From contig NZ_LMSD01000024.1 in assembly GCF_001428045.1 (NCBI RefSeq), forward strand, positions 1 to 38,790: DNA of 38,790 nucleotides. The letters are read 5' to 3'. This document shows positions 16,206 to 25,282 of this stretch, piece after piece. Each line of letters begins with the position of its first letter. Position 1 is the first letter of the stretch. This DNA is from Paenibacillus sp. Soil750. Its GTDB lineage: Bacteria; Bacillota; Bacilli; Paenibacillales; NBRC-103111. Both the position numbers and the translations under genes were made by a program. Below the pieces are notes generated by a model. That model was not told the origin of the DNA. It did not search any database and saw only the letters and a program-made list of their open reading frames with translations.

Positions 16206-16628
16206 TTATAGGTTACTATAAATTTTTTTTAAAATGTGAAGCAGTTCTTCTTTTTCTTCATCAGAGATGTTTAAGTAAAAGGCGTCTAACATCTCTTTCG
16301 ATATCGATTCAAAGAGTGGTTTCAATTCACTACCCTTTTGGGTTAAAGCCACATAAACAACCCTCGTATCTTCTTTATCCCTTTCCTTCATCACATATCC
16401 GAGTCGAACCAACTTATCGACAAGCGCTGTAACTGTGGATTTATCCTTACTAATTTTCTTCGAAATGTCCGCCATAGTTAGCCTGGGATTCTTAAATAGC
16501 GCATAGAAGATATCACCATGCGATGTGCCAATCCCACCAATACCATTTTTATCCATCTCCGCTACAATAAATCGATTTACTTTCTCTCTAATTTTGGAGA
16601 TTAATGAAATTGCATCTCTAGTTTCCAT
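16206..16628 (-). CDS. MarR-family transcriptional regulator
   Basis: 140 residues from the ATG at 16628. It has the winged-helix MarR core (MADISKKISKDKSTVTALVDKLVRLGYVMKERDKEDTRVVYVALTQKG), with the conserved DxR wing (Asp-Thr-Arg). An in-frame TTG at 16652 lies inside the promoter, so the ATG is the only sensible start. No ribosome binding site precedes it and the predicted transcription start coincides with the A of the ATG, so the mRNA may be leaderless. It probably represses itself and the hydrolase until a small ligand, perhaps a lipid or phenolic hydrolase substrate, binds. Confidence 0.9.
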   Translation of the reverse strand: METRDAISLISKIREKVNRFIVAEMDKNGIGGIGTSHGDIFYALFKNPRLTMADISKKISKDKSTVTALVDKLVRLGYVMKERDKEDTRVVYVALTQKGSELKPLFESISKEMLDAFYLNISDEEKEELLHILKKIYSNL

Positions 16629-16634
16629 AATCCT

Positions 16635-16663
16635 ATTATAGTTTGATGTCAAACTAATGTCAA
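16635..16663 (-). promoter_or_regulatory. Consensus marR promoter with operator in the spacer
   Basis: On the minus strand, TTGACA (16658-16663), exactly 17 bp, then TATAAT (16635-16640): a perfect sigma-A consensus. The palindrome AGTTTGA-TG-TCAAACT (16640-16655) fills the spacer, so a bound MarR dimer would exclude RNA polymerase. The -10 ends 6 nt before the ATG. Confidence 0.85.
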
Positions 16664-16716
16664 TTACCCTCGGTACGCTATGTGTCCCACTCTTGAGGCT
16701 GCTACGAGCTTCTCTT

Positions 16717-16748
16717 TATCCGAAATCAAGTCGATCAACATTCGGATA
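16717..16748. repeat. Inverted repeat downstream of the chemoreceptor gene
   Basis: TATCCGAA and TTCGGATA form a perfect 8-bp stem with a 16-nt loop, about 20 bp past the chemoreceptor stop. No T-tract follows on either strand, so it may be a weak or factor-dependent terminator or a 3'-end stabiliser. Confidence 0.4.
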
Positions 16749-16766
16749 TACGTTGCAGACACGCCC

Positions 16767-18500
16767 TCAAACCCGAAACCGCCCAATCAACCCCTGCAGC
16801 TCCGCAGCCATGCTGCTCAGCACCGTCGCGGAGGAGACGATCTCCTCCATGCTCGCGTACTGCCCCTCGATGTTGGCGGAGACGTTCTTCGCGCCCGCAG
16901 CGGTCTGCCCCGCCACCTCGTCGATGGCGCGAATCACACCAACGGCGACGAGCGTCTTCTCGGAGATAGCCTCCGAGCAGCCCGCTACTTCCTCGATCTG
17001 ACGAGCGACCTCGTCCATCGCCGAACGAATGCGCCCAAACGTCGATCCCGCTTCGCCGACGACCTCAAGCCCCGTCTCCACCTCACGGCTGCCCGCTTCG
17101 GTCGAGCGCATTACGTCCCTCGTCTCCTCCTGGATACTCGTGACAAGAGAAGCCACTTCCTCCGCCGCTGCGCCAGTCTGCATGGACAGCTTGCGGACTT
17201 CCTCCGCAACCACAGCAAACCCCTTGCCCGCGGCTCCTGCGCGTGCCGCCTCAATCGAAGCATTGAGCGCCAGCATATTCGTCTGCCGCGCAATACCAGC
17301 AATCATCGCATTCGCGTTGACGATTTTCTCTGAACGGCCGCTTAATCGATCGACCGAGATAGCGAGCTCCTTCATCTTGCCATAAATAGCTTGCATCTGC
17401 CTTACCGCAGTCTCAATCGCGGCCGTGCCTTCCCCCGCCTCCTGCTGCGCAAACAAAGACTGCTTATTCGCCGTCTGCGTGACACTAGCAATCTGCGTAA
17501 CTGCCGCTGACATTTCCTCCATGATGGCCACACCTTGATGGACACTGCCTACCTGTGCATTCGTGCCCTGCGAAATGATTTGAATCGTTCCCGTGATCCG
17601 CTCCGATAACTCACTAACCTGATTGGAATTCGCACTAAGCTCTTCCGAGGCTGCAGCTACCTGCTCGCTACTTCTGCCCACTTGGCGAATCAAGCCCTGC
17701 AGATTGCCTTTCATCTGATTGAAGGCAGTTGCCAAATCACTCAGCTCGTCGCGGCTTTTCACCCCAATATCGCCTACGGATAAATCGCAATTCGCGATTC
17801 GCTCTGCAGCTTTCACCATGGAGCGCACTGGCACCACGATAGAACGCGAGACCAAGAAACCAATAACTAGTGCGAATACTAACGCCACTCCACTTACCCA
17901 AATCAAAGTCTTTATCGTCGCCCCGACGGTCTGATGATTCTGAGCAGAAGCATCTGCCTGAATGACAGCTTCGAGCTCTTCAATTTTAGCCGCCGCTTGC
18001 GTCAAAGTTTCCGTTGTTGGAATCGCCCACTGCATAGCTTCCGCTTTTGCCAAGGAAGTGTCGCCTTTTTCACCGTACGCAACCACCTTTTGAACCAACC
18101 TAGCGAATGTTTGATTCGCCTCCAGCATAGACCCAACAGCGGATTGTTCCTCCTCGTTCCCGTCCGTATCTTGCATTTTCGTAATGATCGAGGAAAGCTT
18201 CCCATTCATATCTGTTAAAAGCTTCTCCCTATCCTTCGTCGGATCCAACACATAACCAAACAATAAACTCGTTTGCATCTGTGTTTTTTCTTTTATTTCT
18301 GCAACGTCCTGAAGTAATCTCACATTCTTATCGAGCAGCTCCGTGTAGGAGTTGTCCACTTTTTTGATATAGATATAAGATAATCCGCTCGTGATCCCCA
18401 CCAGTAAGGAAACGAGTACAAAGGCCCCCACTAGCTTCGTTTGCAAAGAGATAAATAAAAGTCGCTTTTTCCAATCAGGCCTGTTGTGATTTGTATACAT
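16767..18500 (-). CDS. Methyl-accepting chemotaxis protein
   Basis: 577 residues. TM1 is at about 21-44, followed by an extracellular helical ligand-binding region (45-195, four-helix-bundle type, no Cache motif seen). TM2 is at about 197-217, HAMP at 218-270, and a long cytoplasmic coiled coil contains the invariant hairpin tip (IARQTNMLALNASIEAARAG) that binds CheW and CheA. No C-terminal pentapeptide tether is present. GGGGGAG lies 7 bp before the ATG. It follows the mgl transporter genes, is separated from them by a terminator, and has its own -10 and a strong cre-like site. A role in sugar taxis is an inference from position. Confidence 0.93.
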   Translation of the reverse strand: MYTNHNRPDWKKRLLFISLQTKLVGAFVLVSLLVGITSGLSYIYIKKVDNSYTELLDKNVRLLQDVAEIKEKTQMQTSLLFGYVLDPTKDREKLLTDMNGKLSSIITKMQDTDGNEEEQSAVGSMLEANQTFARLVQKVVAYGEKGDTSLAKAEAMQWAIPTTETLTQAAAKIEELEAVIQADASAQNHQTVGATIKTLIWVSGVALVFALVIGFLVSRSIVVPVRSMVKAAERIANCDLSVGDIGVKSRDELSDLATAFNQMKGNLQGLIRQVGRSSEQVAAASEELSANSNQVSELSERITGTIQIISQGTNAQVGSVHQGVAIMEEMSAAVTQIASVTQTANKQSLFAQQEAGEGTAAIETAVRQMQAIYGKMKELAISVDRLSGRSEKIVNANAMIAGIARQTNMLALNASIEAARAGAAGKGFAVVAEEVRKLSMQTGAAAEEVASLVTSIQEETRDVMRSTEAGSREVETGLEVVGEAGSTFGRIRSAMDEVARQIEEVAGCSEAISEKTLVAVGVIRAIDEVAGQTAAGAKNVSANIEGQYASMEEIVSSATVLSSMAAELQGLIGRFRV

Positions 18501-18522
18501 TGTTCTACTCCCCCTGCCAATT

Positions 18523-18536
18523 CGTAAACGCTTACA
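18523..18536. promoter_or_regulatory. Strong cre-like (CcpA) site in the chemoreceptor leader
   Basis: On the minus strand TGTAAGCGTTTACG matches TGNAAGCGNTTNCA at every defined position except the last. It lies about 10 bp downstream of the TATAAT at 18546-18551, between the likely transcription start and the ribosome binding site, so it would act as a roadblock or occlusion site. It implies catabolite repression of chemoreceptor expression. Confidence 0.65.
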
Positions 18537-18545
18537 TAAATCTCG

Positions 18546-18577
18546 ATTATAAAAGGCTGCCGAGAATATCGACAGCC
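18546..18577 (-). terminator. mglC terminator overlapping the -10 of the chemoreceptor promoter
   Basis: On the minus strand GGCTGTCGA/TCGGCAGCC (18555-18577, one G-U pair) is followed by TTTT (18551-18554), an intrinsic terminator 8 bp after the mglC stop. The sequence directly continues as TATAAT (18546-18551), a consensus -10, although the matching -35 (TGTCGA) is poor. Termination and re-initiation signals are thus nearly superimposed. Confidence 0.7.
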
Positions 18578-18585
18578 TCCGTAAC

Positions 18586-19617
18586 TTACTTCGAATTCAT
18601 ATATTTCCGCATATCAAACGCTACCGCAGCAACGATGATCACACCTTTGATAATCAACTGCCAGTATGGGCTAATTCCGATAAACGTTAACCCGTAGTTG
18701 ATAACACTAAAGATCAATACCCCTGCAAGAACACCTGGTACCGTACCGATACCACCTGAAGTTGATACACCGCCGACAACGCAAGCCGCGATCGCATCAA
18801 GCTCGTACATGTTACCATAGTTGTTCGTTGCTCCACCCGTTCTTGCTGCTTCCAATACCCCTGCAAGTCCGTAAAGTGCACCTGCAATCGCATAAATATA
18901 GATCAAGTAACGATTTACGTTAATCCCAGAAACGACAGCGGCATGAATGTTGCCACCAATCGCGTACATATATTTACCTAGCTTTGTTTTATTAAATACG
19001 ATCCAAACAATAACCGAGACGATTATCGCGAAAATAACGATATAAGGAATCGAGTAAGTTGAGCTTGATCCAATGGCTCCAGTTCCCAGACTACTGAAAT
19101 CAGGACGAAGACCACCGATTGGTTGTGATTGGTTTGGCTTCATATCGAAGTACAAGGAGTTCGCACCATAAACAGCTACCATCGTTCCTAATGTCGCAAT
19201 GAATGGCGGGACTCGGAACTTAGCAACGACAATCCCATTAATTAACCCAACGATTAAACCCGCTACAACAGCAATTAGAATCGGAATAAACATTGGCAAT
19301 TGCGGTAAGTCAGGGAAAAATCTTCTGCCATACTCCTCTGTTTGGAGCATAGAAGCGGAGATAACCGCCGATAAACCAACGATTCGTCCTGCGGATAAAT
19401 CCGTTCCGCCTGTGATCAGAATGAACGCTGCACCCAACGCGATAATGACACGTGTGGAAGACTGCAATAAGATATCACGTAGGATACTTACGGATAAAAA
19501 GCGTGGATCATAAATTGCGATCCCAATAACTAGAACAACTAGTACGATGTAGATAGCGTATTTGGTAATGAACCCGCTAAGGTCTCTGGATTTCAATGTT
19601 TCTGTTTTTGTAGTCAT
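18586..19617 (-). CDS. mglC: Galactose/methylgalactoside-type ABC transporter permease
   Basis: 343 residues with about eight to ten hydrophobic segments. It belongs to the RbsC/MglC/XylH permease family, shown by GTDLSAGRIVGLSAV near the N-terminus and GGVSTSGGIGTVPGVLAGVLIFSVINYGL near the C-terminus. Length and order after the ATPase agree with MglC. Its ATG is 18 bp after the ATPase stop with GGAGGGG upstream, so translation is coupled. It forms the homodimeric channel for monosaccharide import. The symbol is by family resemblance and operon order; the true sugar could differ. Confidence 0.85.
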   Translation of the reverse strand: MTTKTETLKSRDLSGFITKYAIYIVLVVLVIGIAIYDPRFLSVSILRDILLQSSTRVIIALGAAFILITGGTDLSAGRIVGLSAVISASMLQTEEYGRRFFPDLPQLPMFIPILIAVVAGLIVGLINGIVVAKFRVPPFIATLGTMVAVYGANSLYFDMKPNQSQPIGGLRPDFSSLGTGAIGSSSTYSIPYIVIFAIIVSVIVWIVFNKTKLGKYMYAIGGNIHAAVVSGINVNRYLIYIYAIAGALYGLAGVLEAARTGGATNNYGNMYELDAIAACVVGGVSTSGGIGTVPGVLAGVLIFSVINYGLTFIGISPYWQLIIKGVIIVAAVAFDMRKYMNSK

Positions 19618-19635
19618 GGTTCTAGGCCCCCTCCA

Positions 19636-21153
19636 TTATGCCATATGCTGTGCAGCAAGGCGCATAATCTCTTCTTCTGTTGCTTTATTTCCTTCTACAA
19701 TGCCCGTAAGACGTCCCTCACACATAACCATAATTCGGTCTGACATCCCAAGAAGCTCGGGCATTTCAGAAGAGATCATGATAATACTTTTCCCCTGCTT
19801 CGCAAGGTCAGCAATGATGGAGTAAATCTCAAATTTGGCTCCTACATCAATTCCCCGAGTTGGTTCATCGAGAAGAAGTACCTCAGGTTCCGTAAGTAGC
19901 CATCTGGCCAGCAAAACCTTTTGTTGATTACCACCGGACAAGTTCTTAATCAGCGCATGCATATTCGGCGTTTTCACGCGTAGCATTTCGATACTTTGTT
20001 TAACTTCTTCTTTACGTTTTGCTTCTTGAATGAAGCCTAATGGATTCATGTATCGTCCCAAATTGGCAATGACCGTGTTTTCCAAAACCGATAACACAGG
20101 GAAAATACCTGTTACGCGGCGCTCTTCCGTCAGCAAAGCAATCTTTTGCTTGATCGCATCCATCGGCGATTTCAGCTTCACAGGCTTCCCATGAATGGAG
20201 ATGCTTCCTGAAGCAATACCTCTCATCCCGAAGAGGGATTCAATCAACTCTGTCCGTTGTGCCCCTACAAGGCCGCCGACACCGAGAATCTCACCCTTTT
20301 TCAGCTCAAAAGACACATTCTTGAACGATTTAGGAACGACCGAAGTCAGATCCTCTACCTTCATCAATACGCCTTCTGGCACATTACTGCGCTCAGGGAA
20401 ACGCTCTTTCAAATCACGTCCAACCATCTTGGAGATGATCATATCTGTGGTAAGCTCGGAAGATGCCCATGTACCAATTTTGGTACCATCACGCATAATC
20501 GTTACTTCGTCCGAAATTTCCAAAATCTCTTCCATTTTATGTGAAATATAGATGATCGAAACACCGCGGCTCTTCAGATCGCGAATGATGCGAAACAACT
20601 GCTCAACTTCGTTACCCGTAAGCGATGAAGTCGGCTCATCCATAACAATGACTTTCGAATTGAAAGAAACAGCCTTGGCAATTTCAATGGATTGCACTTT
20701 GGATACCGATAAGGTACCAACCAGTGTATCCGGCTTAATATCCATTTGGAGTTGTTTGAACAAACTCTCTGTATCTGTACGCATTTTTTTGTGGTCCACT
20801 AATTTCAAAGGTCCGATACCTTTTAGCGGGAATCTGCCTAACCAAATGTTCTCCATCACATTGCGATGTGGAACGGGGTGAAGCTCTTGGTGAATCATCG
20901 AAATACCATTCGCTAACGCATCTTTAGAGTTCGTAATTGAAGCGACTTCGCCATTAAGCTTAATTTCTCCACCATCGGGCTTATAAATGCCGAACAAGCA
21001 TTTCATGAGCGTCGATTTACCCGCGCCGTTCTCTCCCATTAGCGCATGTACGCTTCCTGGACGAACTTTGAGGGTGACATTATCCAGCGCTTTGACGCCG
21101 GGGAACTCTTTGGAGATTTGATTCATTTCCAATAAATAGTCATGTACAGTCAT
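19636..21153 (-). CDS. mglA: Sugar ABC transporter ATP-binding protein with two NBDs (MglA-like)
   Basis: 505 residues, the usual length of the CUT2 ATPases that fuse two nucleotide-binding domains. Domain 1 (about 1-245) has Walker A GENGAGKST, the degenerate signature LSVSKVQSIEIAKA and Walker B VIVMDEPTSSL. Domain 2 (about 255-500) has a degenerate Walker A (GGLVGAQRTE), signature LSGGNQQKVLLARWL and Walker B LLLDEPTRGIDVG. This asymmetry is typical of MglA, RbsA and XylG. GGGGGAG precedes the ATG by 5 bp. It powers import through the MglC-like channel. Confidence 0.9.
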   Translation of the reverse strand: MTVHDYLLEMNQISKEFPGVKALDNVTLKVRPGSVHALMGENGAGKSTLMKCLFGIYKPDGGEIKLNGEVASITNSKDALANGISMIHQELHPVPHRNVMENIWLGRFPLKGIGPLKLVDHKKMRTDTESLFKQLQMDIKPDTLVGTLSVSKVQSIEIAKAVSFNSKVIVMDEPTSSLTGNEVEQLFRIIRDLKSRGVSIIYISHKMEEILEISDEVTIMRDGTKIGTWASSELTTDMIISKMVGRDLKERFPERSNVPEGVLMKVEDLTSVVPKSFKNVSFELKKGEILGVGGLVGAQRTELIESLFGMRGIASGSISIHGKPVKLKSPMDAIKQKIALLTEERRVTGIFPVLSVLENTVIANLGRYMNPLGFIQEAKRKEEVKQSIEMLRVKTPNMHALIKNLSGGNQQKVLLARWLLTEPEVLLLDEPTRGIDVGAKFEIYSIIADLAKQGKSIIMISSEMPELLGMSDRIMVMCEGRLTGIVEGNKATEEEIMRLAAQHMA

Positions 21154-21300
21154 GGTAACTCCCCCTACAGCTCACGATAATCCCCACAAAGTGAAGCCTT
21201 TATTCGAAGCTTATTTCTCTTTATCTTCACGGGTTTCCAAAAAAGGAAGGCAAAAGCGCGATTGTTGCTCTGATATCGCCTCTCTTGCCCATTCTCACAA

Positions 21301-22377
21301 TTACTTCGCTTCGTTCATGTTAGCTTTTGTGATTTTTTTGTAGGAAATCCACACGTATTTACCGTCAGTGATATCATAGCCAGTTGTTTCTTTGCTTGGT
21401 ACTAAACCATTAGCAAGAGCTGTTGCTACACTTGTTGTTGCAGCGCCTTGGTTCTTCGCATCGTTTAGAACTGTACCTAGAAGCGTTCCATCGCTAAGAG
21501 CTTGTAGAGCTGGAGCTGTTGCATCTACACCAACTACTGGAAGGAATTTGTTGTCTTTGAAATAGCCTTTTGCTTTCAAAGCTTCGATTGCACCAAGCGC
21601 CATGTCATCGTTGTTCGCAAGAACAGCTTCGATTTTGCTTTCGCTGGAAGCTAGGAATGCTGCCATTTTCTCTTGTCCTTTAACGCGATCCCACATCGCT
21701 GTATCTTCTGCTACTTTTTCTACACCCATACCGGAATCTGTGATGGCTTGGATAGAGAATTTCGTACGAAGCTCAGCATCTTGGTGTCCTGGCTCGCCTT
21801 TAAGCATGACGTATTGGATTTTACCGTCTTTGTTTTTGTCAGCTTCTGGGTGAGCTTTGAAGTAGTCAACCAATAGTTGGCCTTCCATTGTTCCGGATTG
21901 CTCAGCTTTAGCGCCTACGTAGTAAACTTTATCCCATTTCTTCATATCCGTATCAAGTGGCTCACGGTTTAAGAAGACAACTGGAATGTTCGCTGTTTTT
22001 GCTTTATCGATGATAACGCCAGCTGCCGTACGGTCAACTGCGTTGATCGCAAGTGCATTTACTTTTTTCGTGATGAAAAGGTCAACTTTATCGTTTTGTG
22101 TTGGTTGGGAGTTTTGGCTGTCTACGATATCAACAGTCGCTTTATCTTTCGCCGCATCGGAGATCGCTGCACGAACACCAGACATGAACGTATCGTCAAA
22201 TTTATAGATCGCTACACCGATTGTTGGTTTTTTACCAGCTGCTGGAGCTGTAGTTGCTGCTGCACCTGTGGAAGCTGCTGGAGCTGTTGATGCTGCTGGA
22301 GTTTCTGTTTTATTTCCACAACCTGCAACGGTTGCAACCAAAGCGCCTGCTACGGCAAGTGTAAGTAATTTTTTCAA
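21301..22377 (-). CDS. mglB: Galactose/glucose-type substrate-binding lipoprotein (MglB-like)
   Basis: 358 residues from a TTG at 22377, chosen because GGGAGGG lies 7 bp upstream. The lipobox ending at Cys20 (VAGC) is followed by an Ala/Thr/Pro-rich linker and a type I periplasmic-binding fold. The mature start GVAIYKFDDTFMSGVRAAI closely follows MglB (aromatic Tyr and Phe for sugar stacking). LANNDDMALGAIEALKAKG and VVGVDAT are hinge and sugar-contact motifs of the same family. It would bind galactose, glucose or methylgalactoside at the cell surface. The gap to the ATPase gene is 147 bp, with no clear terminator. Confidence 0.88.
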   Translation of the reverse strand: MKKLLTLAVAGALVATVAGCGNKTETPAASTAPAASTGAAATTAPAAGKKPTIGVAIYKFDDTFMSGVRAAISDAAKDKATVDIVDSQNSQPTQNDKVDLFITKKVNALAINAVDRTAAGVIIDKAKTANIPVVFLNREPLDTDMKKWDKVYYVGAKAEQSGTMEGQLLVDYFKAHPEADKNKDGKIQYVMLKGEPGHQDAELRTKFSIQAITDSGMGVEKVAEDTAMWDRVKGQEKMAAFLASSESKIEAVLANNDDMALGAIEALKAKGYFKDNKFLPVVGVDATAPALQALSDGTLLGTVLNDAKNQGAATTSVATALANGLVPSKETTGYDITDGKYVWISYKKITKANMNEAK

Positions 22378-22421
22378 GATAAGACCCTCCCTAAAAGGTA
22401 TATTGTTTGTTTACATTCCTT

Positions 22422-22449
22422 ACTATAATGGTTCAAAGGCCATAAACAA
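22422..22449 (-). promoter_or_regulatory. Probable mglB promoter
   Basis: On the minus strand a -35-like TTGTTT (22444-22449), 16 bp and a -10 TATAGT (22422-22427) lie about 45 bp before the TTG start. The imperfect -35 fits a promoter that needs the YesN-type activator encoded upstream. Confidence 0.5.
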
Positions 22450-22494
22450 ATGCAATATCCTCATGTCTTCTATCGAAATTCTCATCACTTTCAA

Positions 22495-23463
22495 TCACTT
22501 AATAAATGGGAATAGCAATTTTTGATTGTCTGACCAGAACATATTGTTCAAATCAATCGCCTTAATCCCTGTTGCCACGCGCTTTGGAACCGTTTTTCCT
22601 TTAACGGCATCTACCGCACTTTTCACGCCCAAGTAACCGATGCTAAACGGATTTTGAATAATCGTTGCTTGAATGACCCCCTCTTGGAGCAGCTCTAGCT
22701 CCTCAGAGGTACTGTCAAACGTGATGATTTTCACCTTATCATTCAAATTCCGACTCTGTACCGCACTGGCAACGCCAATGGAGGAGATTTCATTCAGTGC
22801 CACAATCCCATCCAGCTCTGGATGTTTGTCGATGACTTCATGCGTGAGTTGAGCCGAAAGCTCCCGATCCGTTAAGCTGTACACCTTATCGATCACCTGA
22901 ACCTCGGGAAACTTCGATATTTCGTCTAATAGCCCTTTTTCCCGCAGCTCCGTGTTTCGCTCCCCTTTCCTAAAGCTCATAATGGCAATTTGCCCACTCG
23001 TTCCGATCAGTTTAATCAGTTGTCGGCCTGCCAATTGACCTGCTTCATAGTTATCCGCGCCAATAAAACTACGCACATTCTTCGTCTCTACTTCAGAATC
23101 AACCGTAATTACGGGAATATGAGCTTTACCCGCTTCATCTACGATAGGAGAAAGCTCCTTATAGTCATTAGCCGCTAAGACAATCGCATCTGGAAGGCTT
23201 GAAATCGACTGCTCCATCAAGGCAATCTGCCCCTTCACATCAGCCTCATCACCTGGTGCTCGGAAGTCTAACGTCACATCAAACTCCTTAGCCGCGACCT
23301 CTGCGCCCAATTTTACCGTCTTCCAATAGTCGCCTTCTTGACTGCGAAGAATAACCTCCAGGTGCTTCTTCTGCTCAGTAGGCAAGGTCTCCACACTTTC
23401 GGTGCAAGAGGAAATCGAGAGAAGAGCGACGAGAACTGCAATCAGTAGTGGTTTCCATCTCAT
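22495..23463 (-). CDS. Type I periplasmic-binding-fold lipoprotein, probable co-sensor of the two-component system
   Basis: 322 residues with a signal peptide and lipobox SISSC (Cys20). The mature part has the RbsB-like fold: LEVILRSQEGDYWKTVKLGAEVAAKEF, then ITVDSEVETKNVRSFIGADNYEAG, then GIVALNEISSIGVASAV. Its ATG overlaps the histidine kinase stop by 4 bp, a tighter link to the kinase than to the transporter genes, which have their own binding protein. By analogy with the clostridial XylFII-LytS pair it probably binds the sugar and presents it to the kinase sensor domain; direct transport is the alternative. Confidence 0.85.
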   Translation of the reverse strand: MRWKPLLIAVLVALLSISSCTESVETLPTEQKKHLEVILRSQEGDYWKTVKLGAEVAAKEFDVTLDFRAPGDEADVKGQIALMEQSISSLPDAIVLAANDYKELSPIVDEAGKAHIPVITVDSEVETKNVRSFIGADNYEAGQLAGRQLIKLIGTSGQIAIMSFRKGERNTELREKGLLDEISKFPEVQVIDKVYSLTDRELSAQLTHEVIDKHPELDGIVALNEISSIGVASAVQSRNLNDKVKIITFDSTSEELELLQEGVIQATIIQNPFSIGYLGVKSAVDAVKGKTVPKRVATGIKAIDLNNMFWSDNQKLLFPFIK

Positions 23464-25259
23464 CCTTCATTCCCCCCTTCTTCATCTAGTATGGCTGGAA
23501 TCGTAATTCGGACGGTTGTTCCTTCCTCCAGCTCACTACTTACGTGAACCCCATAGTCCATTCCAAAATAAAGCTGAATCCGCTCATGCACATTTCGCAG
23601 TCCGACACCTGAGCCCTTTTCACTTTTCACTTGACCGGTCATAATACTCTTCAGCGTTTCCTCTGACATCCCGACACCATTATCTCGAATCTCGATGAGA
23701 ATCTTCCCTTTATCCATCGTGACAATGAGCTCAATCAACCCTTCATCCACCATATACTCGATCCCGTGATAGAGCGCATTTTCTACAAAAGGCTGCAGAA
23801 TCAACTTAAGCGTTTTGTAGGGAAGCACCTCTTCCGAGACGTGGATCTCATATTCAAACTTGTCCTTGTAACGCATCTTCTGGATAATCAAATAGTTGCG
23901 AATATGCTCGATCTCTTCCCCGATCGTAATAATATTTTTGCCTTTGCTGAGTGATATCCGGAAAAACTTCGACAGCGATGTGATCGTCGTCACAACCTCT
24001 TCCGTCCTCCCATTGCCAACCATTCGAACGACCGAATTGAGTGTATTGTATAAAAAATGCGGATTAATCTGTGATTGGAGAACCTCCAGCTCGTTCTTCC
24101 GCTTAATCTCCTGTTCCTCGATACTCTGATTCATCAGCTCACGAACCCTCGAAACCATCAAATTGAAGCGCCGCGAAAGCTGCTCGACCTCATCCGCTCC
24201 ACGCACATGAATATACGTGTCGAAATGTCCCTTCTCCACCATCTCCATGGACTTCTTCAGTCGTTTAATCGGCTGGGAAATACGCGCTGACATGAACGAG
24301 GAAATCAACAAAATGAAGAACAGTACGATCACTAACAACCAAATCATGAACGTCGAGATTTCCTTGCGCGTCGTCATAATTTCATCGAGATAGGAAACAC
24401 CGATAATTTTCCATCCGATGTTATTGACCGTCCGCACAACATTTAACCGCGACTCCCCTTCGCTAACATCCATATATCGGCCATACGAAAATTTGAGTGC
24501 TTGCTCCACATTCTCATATTTGAGACCAATATAAATAAGCTGTTGCTGCGGATGATACACAATACTGCCTGCCGAATCGTCAATGATATAGACATAGCCC
24601 TTCTTACCAAGAGAAACCGTACGAAACACATCGTCCAGTGTCTTGAAATTAATGTCCACCAAAATAACCGCATCCACCAAGTTCCCATTCTGCTCGATCG
24701 TGACCCCTTTACTCATGGAAACCACCCACTTGTAGGGATCTTTGAATAGGTTCTGGATATGCGGCAAAGAAAACGTTAGATGATTCGGGTTATCGAGGGC
24801 AGACCGAAACCACGGCTGCTCGAGCAGCCGTGTATTTTTGCGCATCTCTGTCGTTGGCACACCGGTGACCAACCCGCCATCCGCGGTAAACAGATGAATA
24901 GACACAATATCTTCACGCGTACTGGCGATCGTGTCTAGCTGTTCGAGCAGCTTGTCCGACGGGATGCCGCGGCTTTTGGCGATTTTGGCATCTACAACTT
25001 CGAACGTATCTGACATCCCTTTAATGTACTGCTCCAGGTTGAATTGTACCTGCTCAATCACCTGGGCCGTACTCAGAAAGGCGCTCTCTTCTGCTGTTTT
25101 AGCAAATTTATTATAGAGCACCAAGGAGACAACAAGCATGACGGTTACGGTAATAAGAATGAATGACATCGTTATGGTAAACTGAATACTTTTTACCCGC
25201 ATCGTATCGAGCATGACGTTATATAAAGCTTTCAGCAGCGTACTCACTCTGCGTCTCAA
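23460..25259 (-). CDS. YesM/LytS-type sensor histidine kinase with double-Cache-like sensor
   Basis: 599 residues from a TTG at 25259 with AGGGGGAG 7 bp upstream. TM1 is at about 28-50, the extracellular sensor at 51-302 (Cache-type features: WFRSALDNPNHLTFS and GYVYIIDDSAGSIVYHP), and TM2 at about 303-323. HAMP is at 324-377. A coiled coil and a His_kinase domain follow with His401 in INPHFLYNTL, then an HATPase with GVGMS and GSGVGLRNV. Gene order is regulator, kinase, binding protein, with a 23-bp gap from the regulator. It most likely monitors a sugar together with the lipoprotein at 22495-23463 and controls the mgl operon. Confidence 0.92.
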   Translation of the reverse strand: MRRRVSTLLKALYNVMLDTMRVKSIQFTITMSFILITVTVMLVVSLVLYNKFAKTAEESAFLSTAQVIEQVQFNLEQYIKGMSDTFEVVDAKIAKSRGIPSDKLLEQLDTIASTREDIVSIHLFTADGGLVTGVPTTEMRKNTRLLEQPWFRSALDNPNHLTFSLPHIQNLFKDPYKWVVSMSKGVTIEQNGNLVDAVILVDINFKTLDDVFRTVSLGKKGYVYIIDDSAGSIVYHPQQQLIYIGLKYENVEQALKFSYGRYMDVSEGESRLNVVRTVNNIGWKIIGVSYLDEIMTTRKEISTFMIWLLVIVLFFILLISSFMSARISQPIKRLKKSMEMVEKGHFDTYIHVRGADEVEQLSRRFNLMVSRVRELMNQSIEEQEIKRKNELEVLQSQINPHFLYNTLNSVVRMVGNGRTEEVVTTITSLSKFFRISLSKGKNIITIGEEIEHIRNYLIIQKMRYKDKFEYEIHVSEEVLPYKTLKLILQPFVENALYHGIEYMVDEGLIELIVTMDKGKILIEIRDNGVGMSEETLKSIMTGQVKSEKGSGVGLRNVHERIQLYFGMDYGVHVSSELEEGTTVRITIPAILDEEGGNEG

Positions 25260-25282
25260 AGCAACTCTCCCCCTTCTAGTCC

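Noticed and set aside
16657..17333. Plus-strand ORFs antisense to the chemoreceptor
   Set aside because: They mirror the GC-rich, Ala-rich signalling domain of the chemoreceptor and lack start signals.
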